In this document: positions 43,325-53,485 of the stretch, piece after piece
How positions within the stretch are numbered: position 1 is the stretch's first letter
Layout: each line of letters starts with the position of its first letter
NCBI GenBank assembly: GCA_036320915.1
Contig: JAXBDG010000016.1
Location: 620,001 to 684,000, forward strand
DNA from: Linnemannia elongata
Lineage: Eukaryota; Mortierellomycota; Mortierellomycetes; Mortierellales; Mortierellaceae
Direction of reading: 5' to 3'
Length of the DNA stretch: 64,000 bases
Translations under genes and position numbers: made by a program
The notes under the pieces: model-generated
What the model was told of the DNA's origin: nothing
The model's database searches: none
Seen by the model: the letters and a program-made list of their open reading frames with translations, nothing else

Positions 43325-44741
43325 ATGACATCCGTTGCCGACAACATCTTTGACCCTTCGTCAGCACAGCGCCTCCCTCAGCTCTCAACAAGCCATCTCA
43401 CCCCAGGTGCGCACAACCCCACAGCAGGCGCCCCCGATGGCCTTCATAGATCGCCCCTCACACCACCACCGACACCTATCATCTCTGACAATGGCAACAG
43501 CGAGAAGCTGACCGTCTCTGCCAGGCACCTCCAGCACCACACACTCCAACCAGAGTTCATCTCAGAGTATACCTTGGGTGATGAGCTCGGCTCTGGAGGA
43601 TTCGGATTTGTTGTTTCTGCCACCCGGAAATCTGACCATAAGGAAGTCGCCGTCAAGTTTATCTTCCGTGACAAGGTGCCCGTCCATGGCTGGGCCAAGG
43701 ACGCCGTGCTAGGAGTTATCCCCATGGAGGTGTATGTCCTTCGAAATGTTCAGCACCCCAACATTATCTCGTTTATTAACGTCTACCAGGACTTCAAGTT
43801 CTTTTACTTGGTCATGGAGCTCCACGGCACACCTTGGTCGACCAGCAACCCCCTCCTCAACAAGAGTAACAACAACAACAACGCCAACAACATGCCTACG
43901 TCAATGATCGAGGCCATGGCTGCTGCGACCTTGAACCAGCGGAACGGCTTGCCCGGATCCAACTCGACCTCTTCCTCCACTTCGTCAAACTCTTTCACAT
44001 CTTCATCAACATCGAGCTCATCGTCGTCTCTGAGCCATTCAGGAAGCGATAACGAGTTGTATATTGAGCCTCCAAAGCCTGCACTGTTGGTTCGTCGGAC
44101 ATCGTGTGATCTCTTTGAGTGTATCGAGCACCACTCCAAGTTCTCAGAGTCCCAGGCGCGCATGATCTTCAAGCAGATCGTCGAGTGCGTGGATTACCTA
44201 AACTCGCGCGGTATCTGCCATCGTGACATCAAGGACGAGAACATTGTTATTGACAATGACTTCCGGGTCAAGTTGATCGACTTTGGATCTGCTGTCATTA
44301 TCCCAAGACCCCAGGGCAAGCTCTTTGACCGCTTCTACGGCACCATCAACTGTAAGTCGAGTTCTTTACATGCATTCGGCAAGCCTTCTGTCTGAAAGAC
44401 GCGTATATCTTGAATGTCTTGACATGGTTACTTATCTACTTCTGTCATTACTCGCTACCTTAGACGCGTCACCTGAGATCTTGAAGGGTGAAAAGTACAG
44501 GGCCGAGGCGGCCGAGATCTGGTCACTAGGCATTCTCCTCTACACCATCCTCTACGGCGAGGTGCCTTTCAACGACCCCGTTCAGGCCATATCTGGACCC
44601 TACATCCCACCACGCGTCCGGTCATCAACCGAATGTTTGCACCTGTTGAACTGGATGTTGGCGAAGACTCCCGAGCGCCGTGCGACGATTGAGGATGTTG
44701 TCAACCACCCATGGATCTCTGGTCTCAGCCTTTCTGCATAA
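43325..44741 (+). CDS. PAS-kinase-like Ser/Thr kinase without PAS domain, with hinge insertion
   Basis: Two exons, 43325..44351 and 44464..44741; 434 residues. The kinase domain starts near residue 85 (YTLGDELGSGGFGFVVSA). Catalytic residues are intact: K111 (VAVKF), D301 in CHRDIKDENIV, D319 in LIDFGSAV and YASPEIL. The combination VPVHGWAKD, LGVIPMEVYVLRN, YLVMELHG and CDLFECIEHH is the PAS-kinase (PASK/Psk1) signature. Canonical members have N-terminal PAS domains and exceed 1000 residues. Here only about 85 disordered residues precede the kinase, and about 90 Ser/Asn-rich residues (169-260) are inserted between the hinge and helix D. Family role: nutrient-responsive control of glycogen synthesis and translation. 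Regulation here must differ, since no sensor domain is visible. Confidence 0.85.
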
Positions 44742-45755
44742 GGAAGCGCTCCCTCTTTTCTTTTGTTCACTGTTACTCAGTTGTTTGTTTTTCGCGTTTG
44801 ATATTTCTTGTTCGTTAGCATTTTCAAGAGGAACAGAGCGAGACTGGTGCTCGTTTAGTTTGCTGTTTCCCTCTTCGTCTTCTTCTTCATCCACTCACCC
44901 CTATACCAACGCCTTTCCCTACCCTTTTGCTTTCTTTCTGTTTTCTGTTGCTGCTATTTTTATTACCACTAATCTACTTCGCCCTTCTCCACCTAATTTA
45001 TCTTCCATCGAGTTACCTTCGCCCAACTCCCTTGCCCATCAATGGACCCCATTTCCTTTTATCTTCACCTCCTTCGCTCTCCGTCACTCGTCCACTTTTT
45101 TTCTTGACCTCCATGGTTACTTCACCTTGACTATGATTCTGTAGCTCAGTCCGCAGTGCGACCTAGTGAGGATCATGGGAATCCTAATAAAATAAAAAAA
45201 AGCCATAAACGACAAAAAGCTACTACAAATGATTTGGCCATTCCTGCCACGCAGGAATAACCCCCTCCCCCCCCTTTTTTTTGTTTCCTCCTATTCAAAA
45301 AGAAGTGGAAGAAAAAAAAAAAAAAGGTATGTTGACATTCCAAGGAAGAAGAGTGGACTCCTTTTTAAGAGATCAGTGAGATGTGTGTCTTTCACTGGAG
45401 TTGGGGGACTGAGAATCAGAACAATGCATTCGTTGCCATCAAATGTTTTTCAAGCCATCACATGCATAATATTTGGGTGAACTACAGAAACCCTTTGTAT
45501 GCTGCCAGGTTTTTTATTCTGCTAACGTTCTGTTTCTTTTTTGTTCGTTCCTGAGGCGAGAGTGATAGTGAAGAAGGGGTTCATAGTTGTTGCGAAAAAG
45601 AAAACATGGTTGCCACAGGCGAGTATTATAGATGGTTGTCGCAAAAGAGTATTTGTCGCCATTGAATGTGTACGCATCGTATGGACCATCCTCATTCACC
45701 TCTTAAGGGTCTTTGTCCAAAGAATAGTTGTCCAAAGAAGTGTTTGTCTTTGATC
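44742..45755. other. Intergenic, convergent 3' flanks
   Basis: 3' region of the kinase with AATAAA-type signals near 45186, A runs (about 45310-45325) and the 3' flank of the minus-strand F-box gene. Frames such as 44680..45144 are TC-rich low complexity. Confidence 0.5.
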
Positions 45756-46883
45756 CTATTGAGAAGAATGAGCCCGAGAATCAGTCTGGACTTCCTTGGC
45801 CCTCTGATTGAACAGAGTCAGTCTCCTGCGCGCAGCTCCATCACGAACAGCGTCAACACCGACCCAGCCAGCGTGAGTCACCAGAGCAAGTTGCTGAACC
45901 TTGTCGCGCTCATACAGTCGCATAGGCTGTCCACGCCAGTAATGAGGATTCGGTCGGACCACATACTCCAAATCCTTCAGATCCTCCTCCGTCAGACCAT
46001 AGGTTTTGCCAGCTTCCGTCTTGGCGACCATTTGGATCATGCCGTCGTAATAGATGTGCTCTTCACCGATCGTATCTGCGTGAAGGTCTTCGGGCGCGTC
46101 GTCGTAGTGTTTGCGGCGGCACTCGAAGCATAGCATCCATACGTCTAACTCCTTGTGCCTGGTGTCTGCCACGGGAGAGATGGGGAAGGAGACCGGGAGA
46201 GGGATGTACGAGGCTCGGGGACGACCCTTGGTGACAGACAAGCATCCGTCGCAGATCCAGAAAGAATTTGCACATGCGAGAGCCATATACGACTTGTACT
46301 TCAATTTGGGCTTGCCTAGTCCACCTTTATCGCAGATCGTCTTCCATAATTGACTGGTGCGCGATCCATCAAGCCAAGCCTTGGAAACGGACGACGTCTG
46401 AGCGACCTTGACGAGGGGAAGGTACGAGAGGATCCGATGCCAGGTCTCGGTTGGTAGGACAGCGCAGGGGTCGGATCTGTTGACAGGAACGGCGATGATG
46501 GGAGCATTTCCTTCTGGTTTTGTCGAGGCGGAAGTTGCTGGCGTGGTGACGGATGACGAGGTAACTCGCTTGTTCCTCTTCTTTGGACGATCCTCCTTTT
46601 TGGAAGCTCCGGAGCTGCCTTCGCCTGCGTTGGATTTGACCTGGTTGAGGCCTTCGTTGCCATGAGAATGAGTCTTAGGTTTGATGCTCGTATCAGCTTG
46701 CTTCTTGGGGCGTTTTCTTTTGGCTGTTTTGGCGGTGACGTCGTCCTGGGTTGTGGTGACTGCGTCATCGACTGGAGGATCGGTTGAGTCGACGTTTTGA
46801 ACTGCGGAAGAGGAGGAAGCGGCGGCCGTTGACACGCCCTCTGGGGTTTGACGGGTTGCAAGTCTAGAACTTCTGCGGATCAT
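45756..46883 (-). CDS. F-box protein with zinc ribbon and XPA-like C-terminal region (paralogue 3)
   Basis: Single-exon frame of 375 codons, the shortest and clearest member. The disordered Lys-rich N terminus (1-135) has KRKRPKKQ- and KKRNKR-type nuclear signals. The F-box is at about 138-178 (LPTETWHRILSYLPLVKVAQ). The zinc ribbon has C211-x2-C214 (WICDGC) and C252-x2-C255 (MLCFEC). Then comes an XPA-type module: YGLTEEDLKDLEYVVRPNPH, then GQPMRLYERDKVQQLALVTH and AGWVGVDAV. The spacing of LxxxDLxxLxY, NPH and M(K/R)LY parallels the C-terminal half of the XPA DNA-binding domain. It lacks the long charged tail of the other two. It lies between the two inverted protease pairs. Confidence 0.8.
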   Translation of the reverse strand: MIRRSSRLATRQTPEGVSTAAASSSSAVQNVDSTDPPVDDAVTTTQDDVTAKTAKRKRPKKQADTSIKPKTHSHGNEGLNQVKSNAGEGSSGASKKEDRPKKRNKRVTSSSVTTPATSASTKPEGNAPIIAVPVNRSDPCAVLPTETWHRILSYLPLVKVAQTSSVSKAWLDGSRTSQLWKTICDKGGLGKPKLKYKSYMALACANSFWICDGCLSVTKGRPRASYIPLPVSFPISPVADTRHKELDVWMLCFECRRKHYDDAPEDLHADTIGEEHIYYDGMIQMVAKTEAGKTYGLTEEDLKDLEYVVRPNPHYWRGQPMRLYERDKVQQLALVTHAGWVGVDAVRDGAARRRLTLFNQRAKEVQTDSRAHSSQ

Positions 46884-48145
46884 GGTCGAAAAATTGGGTG
46901 GTGTATGTTTTGTAGGTTTGGTTATTGAAGAAAGAAAGCAAAAAATATAATCGATGGATTGATCTGAATACTCAAACGGGACCCCTTAACGAAGGTCGAG
47001 AAAGTTGAGGGAAGGGTTCCAAAGTTGGTTTTCGTGCAGCTACGCAACAGTTGATGATTTCTTTGCCCCCCTCTCTTGGAAACAATGCATGCACGAGTCT
47101 ATGTGATTGTTGCATCTATAGTTAAATAACAATGCTCCCTCGTAACGCCAAGTCTACAACACTAGATCATTGTCTTAACGTTAGACTCGCAAAAGTAAAT
47201 TGGCGTGGTAGTGACTAGTCATGGACGCGAGCAGATATTGAACGCGATGGCTCAAAAAGATAATTGTCTGTCTTTGTTTAGTACATGCAGTGGTGAACAT
47301 GGATGTATCCCTTTGGAGAGGATAAGTCTTTGTGTGCTCAGAAGTCACGGCAAGGAAGAGTTGGTCCTTTGCGGCCAAAAAGGAATGTAACAAAGGGAGT
47401 ACTTCTATGCCCGCCCAATCCAGCCTCTTTGTGTGTGTCGATTTCCCCCTCCGAACCAAAGAGTGGGAAAACAGACAAAGATCCAACAAGCGCCATTGAC
47501 CCCTGAAGTTTCGCAAAGATCAAAGCACGCCACCAAAACAAAGAAAATTTCCTTTTCATTTTGCTCTCGTGGCCCGCATGCTTTCCCCCCCCCCCCCCCC
47601 CCCCCCCCCCCTACCAAGCCTCGCTGATAGGTTTTTCGTTTGAAATAAAAGTGGGAGAGAGAGGCCGAGCAAAGAAGAAAACAAGTCTCTGCTCCTACTG
47701 TGGGATGAGGTATGTAGTAGAGGCGGGCTGCGACTGTGGCCTACATATTATATATTTCTGGAATGTGGCGATTGAGAGAATACTTTACCATCTGGCCTTG
47801 GACAGCCACCCAGTCTGAACTCCTTCGACGACGACTGGTTTTAGTTTCGAGTTGATGGTAGATGAATAAATGAGTAAATGAATACGAGTATACAAAGAGT
47901 GGTTCATTTTCTACCATCATTTCTTCCCCTTCGGTCTTTCTGTCTCGCACCACAGTCAATGTTCATTTGTATTGGTGGAATGATCTGTGATGGATGGTTC
48001 AACTTTCCCTTCCTTGAAATTACATATATAAACCCTCTCCTTCTTTCGATCTTTTCTCCTCATCGCCATCCCCCCTTCTCAACAACCCGCAGCACGCCCT
48101 CCAGCCAACCAACCCAACCCAGCCTCGGAAGCAAACAAAGTCGAA
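46884..48145. other. Divergent promoter region with a C27 run
   Basis: Between the minus-strand F-box gene and the plus-strand coiled-coil gene. Apart from the homopolymer described separately, it holds a typical TC/CAACC leader at about 48020-48140. No gene recognised. Confidence 0.5.
47585..47611. repeat. Poly(C) tract, 27 bases
   Basis: Uninterrupted run of 27 C on the plus strand. It can fold as i-motif/G-quadruplex-like structure and is prone to length errors in sequencing. Confidence 0.93.
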
Positions 48146-50263
48146 ATGATGTCTCCCAACAACACCACCGACGACAGCAATAGTGTCCAGCCAATGCAGC
48201 ACATTCCCTTGCCCTACCTGATCCCGGCCGATCGTCCTATCTACCATGTCCCTCTCTCCCACAACGATGAGGGCAACCCGTATGTCAGCATGAAAGACGT
48301 TTATGTCACCCTTCAGTACCCCGGCGATATTCTCATCTTCAAGGACGAGTATCAACAGAGTCCCGTTTTGATCCAGAGGTAAGTTCAACTTGTTCTATTG
48401 ACACCTTTTTTTTCGTGTTGTGCGACGAAAATGAAAATGAAGCACCACTGACCAAGACCATCTTTACAATCCACTTTACTTTCTTTTTCCTCCTTATTTT
48501 GCATCATCAGTGCGGCTGACAGGAACCAAGGCTGGATTCCCTTCTACCCCAACCGGACCCTCTACTTCCTCCGCCCCAGTCAAGAGGTCGCTACCAACTC
48601 TCCTCCTCTTCTCCTTCCACCTCCTCCAACCCGGACTCGACGCTCTTCGACTCGAGTTCGATCCTCTCGTCGTGGATCTCCTCCACCCCTACCACCTCGA
48701 ATTGGTTCAGCTACTCCCAGCCCTCCTCGGTCCGGTTTTTATGATATTGCCCTCTCGCGCACAAAGTCCCCTCGTGCCAGCCCTACTCGCTCGAATAACA
48801 ATGGTGCAATCACCTCTAGCGTCGCAAGTCCTTCTCCTCATAGCACCGGTAGCTGTACTCCATATGACAGGCGTCCTTTCTCTACTGGTCCTCTATTCAG
48901 CACCAGACATGCTGCCAGTTCCAACCAAGAGCAACAGTCGCATCAGCATGCAGTACAGACTCAGCCCAATGAAGTTGCCTCTCCTCCAGCCGCCTCTCCT
49001 TTTGCTGCAATTACCGCTGCCGCTACAGGTACTGGAAGTCATGATTCAGCTACTTCAGGCTCTGCTGATGGTAGTAGTCATGGAGGAAGTCCTGGTCCTT
49101 CGGCCCCGGTCACAGGCCAGCATCAGGGGGAGTGGCAGCGCGACAATGGACTGAGGGGCATAATTTCAAATTTCGAAGAATGGAGCGACGAGTCGAGGAC
49201 TAAGGACTTACAACGTAACGGTACTGTTAATCAAGTTCTGACCGAGATTGCATATCTCAATCAATGCAACCAAAATCTCCAGAGAGATAACCAGGAACTC
49301 CAGCGACAGCTCCATGCCCTTCAGCACGAAAACCAAGCCCTTCGCCAAGACAACCAGGCCTTTTATCAAGACGTCTATAGCTTCCGGCAAGCGAATCAGA
49401 ACCTCGCGCAGGAGAACCATAACCTTCGGCGAGAGAGCCAGACCATTCATCAAAATTACCATAACCTGAATCAAGTTCGGGAGCAAGAGATCTGCGACCT
49501 TCAGAACCAGAATGTGCACCTCCGTCACCATGAAGGATCTTTTGTCTGCGTCACTTGTAACCAACGTCAACAAGGGGGATTGTGCGCGGCATCGTCTTCA
49601 TCTTCTTCGTCATCGAGGTCGGCGAATCCTCATGGACCCAGCACTCTTCGGCGACTAGCTCCTGCGCCTCCACAGAACCCGCGAGCTTTGCCTCCGTCGA
49701 CAAAGGCGAGTCAGTCTCAAATCGAGGGATTTTTGGGACACCATCAACGAGGACATCCTGCGGTGCACCAGTATGATGGGGTGGGATCCCCTTCTGGTGC
49801 TCCATATGTCGAGTCCCTCATTCTGGCAACTTCGCCTACTCTGCCACCTCAGTCCAGTGACACTTTCAACGAGGATGACCCTACCGGCACTGCAGCTGCA
49901 GCTCTTGTTATGGTTTCTCAAGGTCAAGGTCGAGTTCCAAGCGAGCACAACAGCTCCACAGCCCAAAGATCTTCTTCCAGTCAGTCGCTTTCTCCTGCCG
50001 CGACGAGGGTCGCTGAGTGTGTTGAGAGAGATAATATGGACCCATACAACTCAGGCATCCGAGAAAATCGAGTTTGCGGTTGGGTCCAGGAAATTGACGA
50101 GGGCGGTTATACACCTCACGCTGAGTATGAGGACGAGGAAGACGCTGAACAGCGAGAGGATGAGGAAACTGAGGAGCGTGAAGATTATGAGCTTGAGGAG
50201 GGAGAACTTGAGGAGGGAGATATCGAGGAGGGAGATGTTGAGGAGGGTGAAGATGAGCAGTAG
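48146..50263 (+). CDS. Coiled-coil protein with acidic C-terminal repeats, family not recognised
   Basis: Two exons, 48146..48378 and 48511..50263; 661 residues, split codon AG|T. Residues about 40-110 look folded (YVSMKDVYVTLQYPGDILIF, then WIPFYPNRTLYFLRP). Residues about 110-310 are Ser/Pro/Arg-rich with many SP and TP sites. Residues about 316-420 form a long coiled coil with Asn and Gln at many core positions (CNQNLQRDNQELQRQLHALQ, repeated N-Q pattern every 7-11 residues). A CVTCN motif follows at about 424. The C terminus ends in repeated EEGELEEGDIEEGDVEEGE. The N-terminal domain was not matched to a known family. The long second exon has no stop in frame, although an ATG occurs only late in it, which is why the gene is easy to miss. 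Confidence 0.78.
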
Positions 50264-51360
50264 AATCAACTTTTTTTTTGCGCTCAGGTGCTGGACACTC
50301 GTGGCCATCTTTTTTCCATGATACCACCATACCCATAGCCTTTTTTTTTATTTTTTTTATCTTAATTGCATTCATACGACTTAGAAAAAAATGCAAGTCA
50401 TAATAAACACCAGAATGTCCTTAAGCATAATGTCTCCACGATGACCATTGAGCTCATCAAGAGTGTGCGGTCGAATCATGCTACAGGCACCTGGTCTAGA
50501 AACGTGCTTCAATGAGATCGACCAAACCCTAAATACAAAATAAATTTCGACATATGAAACATAGCATCAACAACATCAAAGGATTAAAAAGCAACGTTGC
50601 TATGAACGCTTGGCTGCCACAAGCAAGTTGACCACGGTGGCAGAGTCTCTCCTTACTCCCCGCCGGAGAGAAGCCATGGTCCTTTCCCTCGGAGGGTGAC
50701 TTCATATCTATGAGGAACCCACGAAATCTATGAGAAAACCGATCGGGCCTTCTGGAACTCTAAAAAAAATAAACTGAGGACGTCACCAATTGTCTTGGAA
50801 AATGGGTTTACTCAATAAGTTTCTCACCCCTTTCCAACATTCCTTGCCTTGTGAATTCGTCCTTCCCTTATTGTACCTCCCATTACTTTTCCCAAACCCT
50901 TTCCTTCCCTCGTTCTTCAAACACTTTTCTCACCCTTCTTCCTTGTCTCTTTCCTCCCTCCCATTTCTTTTCTCTTTTCTTATTCTTTAATATTTTGGCT
51001 CTTTTCTTCCGCTCGGAATACATATATAGCCTCTTGCCCACGGAGCTTATCTACTTGAACCCCATTTTATTATATGCCCTAAAAACACATCTCCTTCTAT
51101 CTTCTGTTTTTCCTTATCCTCTTCACTACCGGTACCTTGTCTCCGCCTTGATAAAAACGAACCCTACTCCAGCCGCGCATAGTTTCCCAAGATTCCTTTC
51201 AACTTTCCTATCTTCCACCGTACGTATAAGTCATGGCCAAGGTTCTACATAAGTAAGCATATAAATTTAGGTTAGCCTTTACCAATAGCCTTCTCATAAC
51301 CCGATCTTAATTTTCAATCAACAGGCTTGCTAGAATCGTTAGGAATTGACCACCACACAG
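50264..51360. other. Intergenic and 5' leader of the GTPase gene
   Basis: The first 150 bases are T-rich 3' flank; TC-rich promoter sequence runs 50800-51140. A short upstream ORF begins at ATG 51233, and a probable 5' UTR intron (donor GTAAGC at 51253, acceptor CAG at 51322-51324) lies ahead of the GTPase start. With or without splicing the uORF terminates before 51361. Confidence 0.5.
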
Positions 51361-53142
51361 ATGCCATTCATCCAACAGATCGACGTGAACCGTCTTGAGC
51401 AGCCTGACGCCATGCCTACATACAATGTTCTGCTTATTGGACAGTCCCAGTCCGGCAAAAGCACCCTTCTTGAGGCTATCAAGCAGTATGCCGATATACG
51501 TTATACCGCCGACCTGAGCCGTATAGGCCGGGGCAACATAGCTCACACAAGTCAACCGCGTGTAGAAGAAGTCGTGACATGCCTACCCAACTACAAAATT
51601 TACGAGACCAACGGCCAAGGTCGCCAGGAGATTGATATGGAGCATTACTGGGAGGAAACAGCATTTGACGACTTCAAGGCACTCCTAAAGCGTAAGGACG
51701 GGGATGGGTTGGAAGTGATTGCTGAGGGCAGCACCTCATTGTCACGGTTTCGAATTATCGACACTCCCGGACTTGATGACTCCGAAAACCGGGATATCGA
51801 AATACTCGGGAGAATCTTCTCTACACTTTCACGCCTTGGTCATTTGCATTTGGTCGTCATTACAGACTCGCACAGAACAACACTTGCGCCAGGATATAAA
51901 GCAGCACTTCGGACTTACTCTACGCTCTTTTCGACAATGCATGGACTTATGGTATTCGCTATGACCAACATACCCAACAAGCAACAACATCCAGCTAACT
52001 CATCATTAGACGGCAAGCTTCTAGAAAGATCATCATTAGACGACAAGCTTCTGGAAAGATCGAACATCATCTTCGGGATTATGGGTAGGCGTTTTCCACT
52101 ATTCAAAATCGACTGCAACTTACGGGAGCATAAGCCTTTCGATACTTGTCTTACTCGAAACATCATTCGGGACATCCTCGCCACCGCAACAATCAAAACA
52201 CCAGTTCCACTGAAAATGAAAGTGCACAAAACTCCCTCCATGAAGCAAGTGGACGATGTCATCTACCAACGCTATGCCAACTACTTCACTGCCGTCCAGC
52301 TAAACTGCAGCCTTCTGGACGCGGCAAACCAACTCCAAATCGAAATCGATCAACAAAAATCCGAAATCGCCAGCATGGAAGACGATCTCCAGAGTATCGA
52401 TACGGATGAACTACTCCACCTCTACGAAGCCAGATTTGACCAGGATTGGGAGCACCTTTACATCATCAAACCTACTCTACTGCAATATTCGACCTACGAC
52501 CACACTACCGGAGTCAGCAACTCGACTTATCCAGCTGTTGATATCCTGCCAAGCCTTGATAATGAAAAGACGGACGTTGATGAAGTAATAATCGAAAAGA
52601 TTGAGGAGAAAGGAAAGGAGGCGGATGGATGTATGATCGATGGCTTTGTGGATCTGCATTCGGGTGTTGATATTTTGGAGACATCGGGAGGCAAAGATGA
52701 AAAATATTGGAGAGTCCTGTTTCGGAGAAGGTGGTATGAGAAAGGGTATTACCACGTCGTCATGAGCATCAAAAGTCGCAACAAATTTCGCACAAGGATC
52801 GACAGCTTGAAACGTGAGATACCACAGATGAAGGAGGACCTGAGAAGACTGGAGATGGAGCGTACCAGGAAATTGATTGAGTTGCAACTGCAAGGTGTCT
52901 CCACAACACAGCACGAGGAATGTAAGCTGTATCAGTCGCTGTCCAACCGTCTACCTCTCCTGCGCAAAATGATGGTTGCAACTAAGGGCCGCCATCTTAC
53001 GTTGGAGGTCTTTGTCGAGCTTGCACTGAGTGGTGTTTACCATGTCGGATCGTGGGAGCCTAACGCAGAGGCCTTGGAGCAATTTTGGGCGGATAAGTTC
53101 GGATTCAACCCCAGAAATATGTCAACATACCAGGCAATCTGA
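51361..53142 (+). CDS. AIG1/septin-like P-loop GTPase with coiled coils
   Basis: 593 codons from ATG 51361 (an upstream TTG in the same frame is not a credible start). G1 is GQSQSGKS (27-34) and G3 is DTPG (D134). The expected G4 N/TKxD reads TNIP (202-205), so guanine specificity may be altered. Helical stretches with heptad pattern lie at about 320-345 (NQLQIEIDQQKSEIASMEDD) and 475-510. The C-terminal 60 residues are non-repetitive. Fungal relatives are poorly characterised; plant and animal AIG1/GIMAP proteins act at membranes and in defence or cell survival, so function here is open. A 30-base tandem duplication (52000-52059) lies between G4 and the rest. No signal peptide or transmembrane segment was seen. 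Confidence 0.75.
   Translation: MPFIQQIDVNRLEQPDAMPTYNVLLIGQSQSGKSTLLEAIKQYADIRYTADLSRIGRGNIAHTSQPRVEEVVTCLPNYKIYETNGQGRQEIDMEHYWEETAFDDFKALLKRKDGDGLEVIAEGSTSLSRFRIIDTPGLDDSENRDIEILGRIFSTLSRLGHLHLVVITDSHRTTLAPGYKAALRTYSTLFSTMHGLMVFAMTNIPNKQQHPANSSLDGKLLERSSLDDKLLERSNIIFGIMGRRFPLFKIDCNLREHKPFDTCLTRNIIRDILATATIKTPVPLKMKVHKTPSMKQVDDVIYQRYANYFTAVQLNCSLLDAANQLQIEIDQQKSEIASMEDDLQSIDTDELLHLYEARFDQDWEHLYIIKPTLLQYSTYDHTTGVSNSTYPAVDILPSLDNEKTDVDEVIIEKIEEKGKEADGCMIDGFVDLHSGVDILETSGGKDEKYWRVLFRRRWYEKGYYHVVMSIKSRNKFRTRIDSLKREIPQMKEDLRRLEMERTRKLIELQLQGVSTTQHEECKLYQSLSNRLPLLRKMMVATKGRHLTLEVFVELALSGVYHVGSWEPNAEALEQFWADKFGFNPRNMSTYQAI
52000..52059 (+). repeat. In-frame 2 x 30 bp tandem duplication in the GTPase gene
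   Basis: Two adjacent 30-base units differing at two positions encode SSLDGKLLER and SSLDDKLLER. The low divergence suggests a recent duplication, and other alleles may have one copy. Confidence 0.9.
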
Positions 53143-53485
53143 CACTTTGAGTTCCTCTCTTTCCTACCCTTCCCTTCATTTATTTCTCACGTACTTTTCT
53201 GTGTCCCCCTGTCGTTACCTCATCCTTTCTTTCATTTCTTCTCTTTCATTCTTTTTTCCCCCTTTGTTCCTGTCAATACTCAAATAAAATCTGTTCTTTA
53301 TCAATATACAATTCTCATCTCCCAATTCAATGTAGAACCTCCCTTCCCCCATTGGTGATTTCCCTTTTATTAAAACAAGATTTTTCTGTTCTTGTCACAA
53401 GCTCTATGACACACATTTCTTAGCGTTTTTTGCTTGATGTCTATTTTTTTTATTTTATTCTAAGCACCTCCGACCAACCACGGTT
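53143..53485. other. Convergent 3' flanks (GTPase / aspartic protease B)
   Basis: TC-rich after the GTPase stop, with AATAAA at 53283-53288 as a likely polyadenylation signal on the plus strand. No gene. Confidence 0.55.

Noticed and set aside
51346..51360. Upstream start (TTG) for the GTPase
   Set aside because: Non-ATG start without support; the ATG at 51361 immediately follows and precedes the conserved G1 region.
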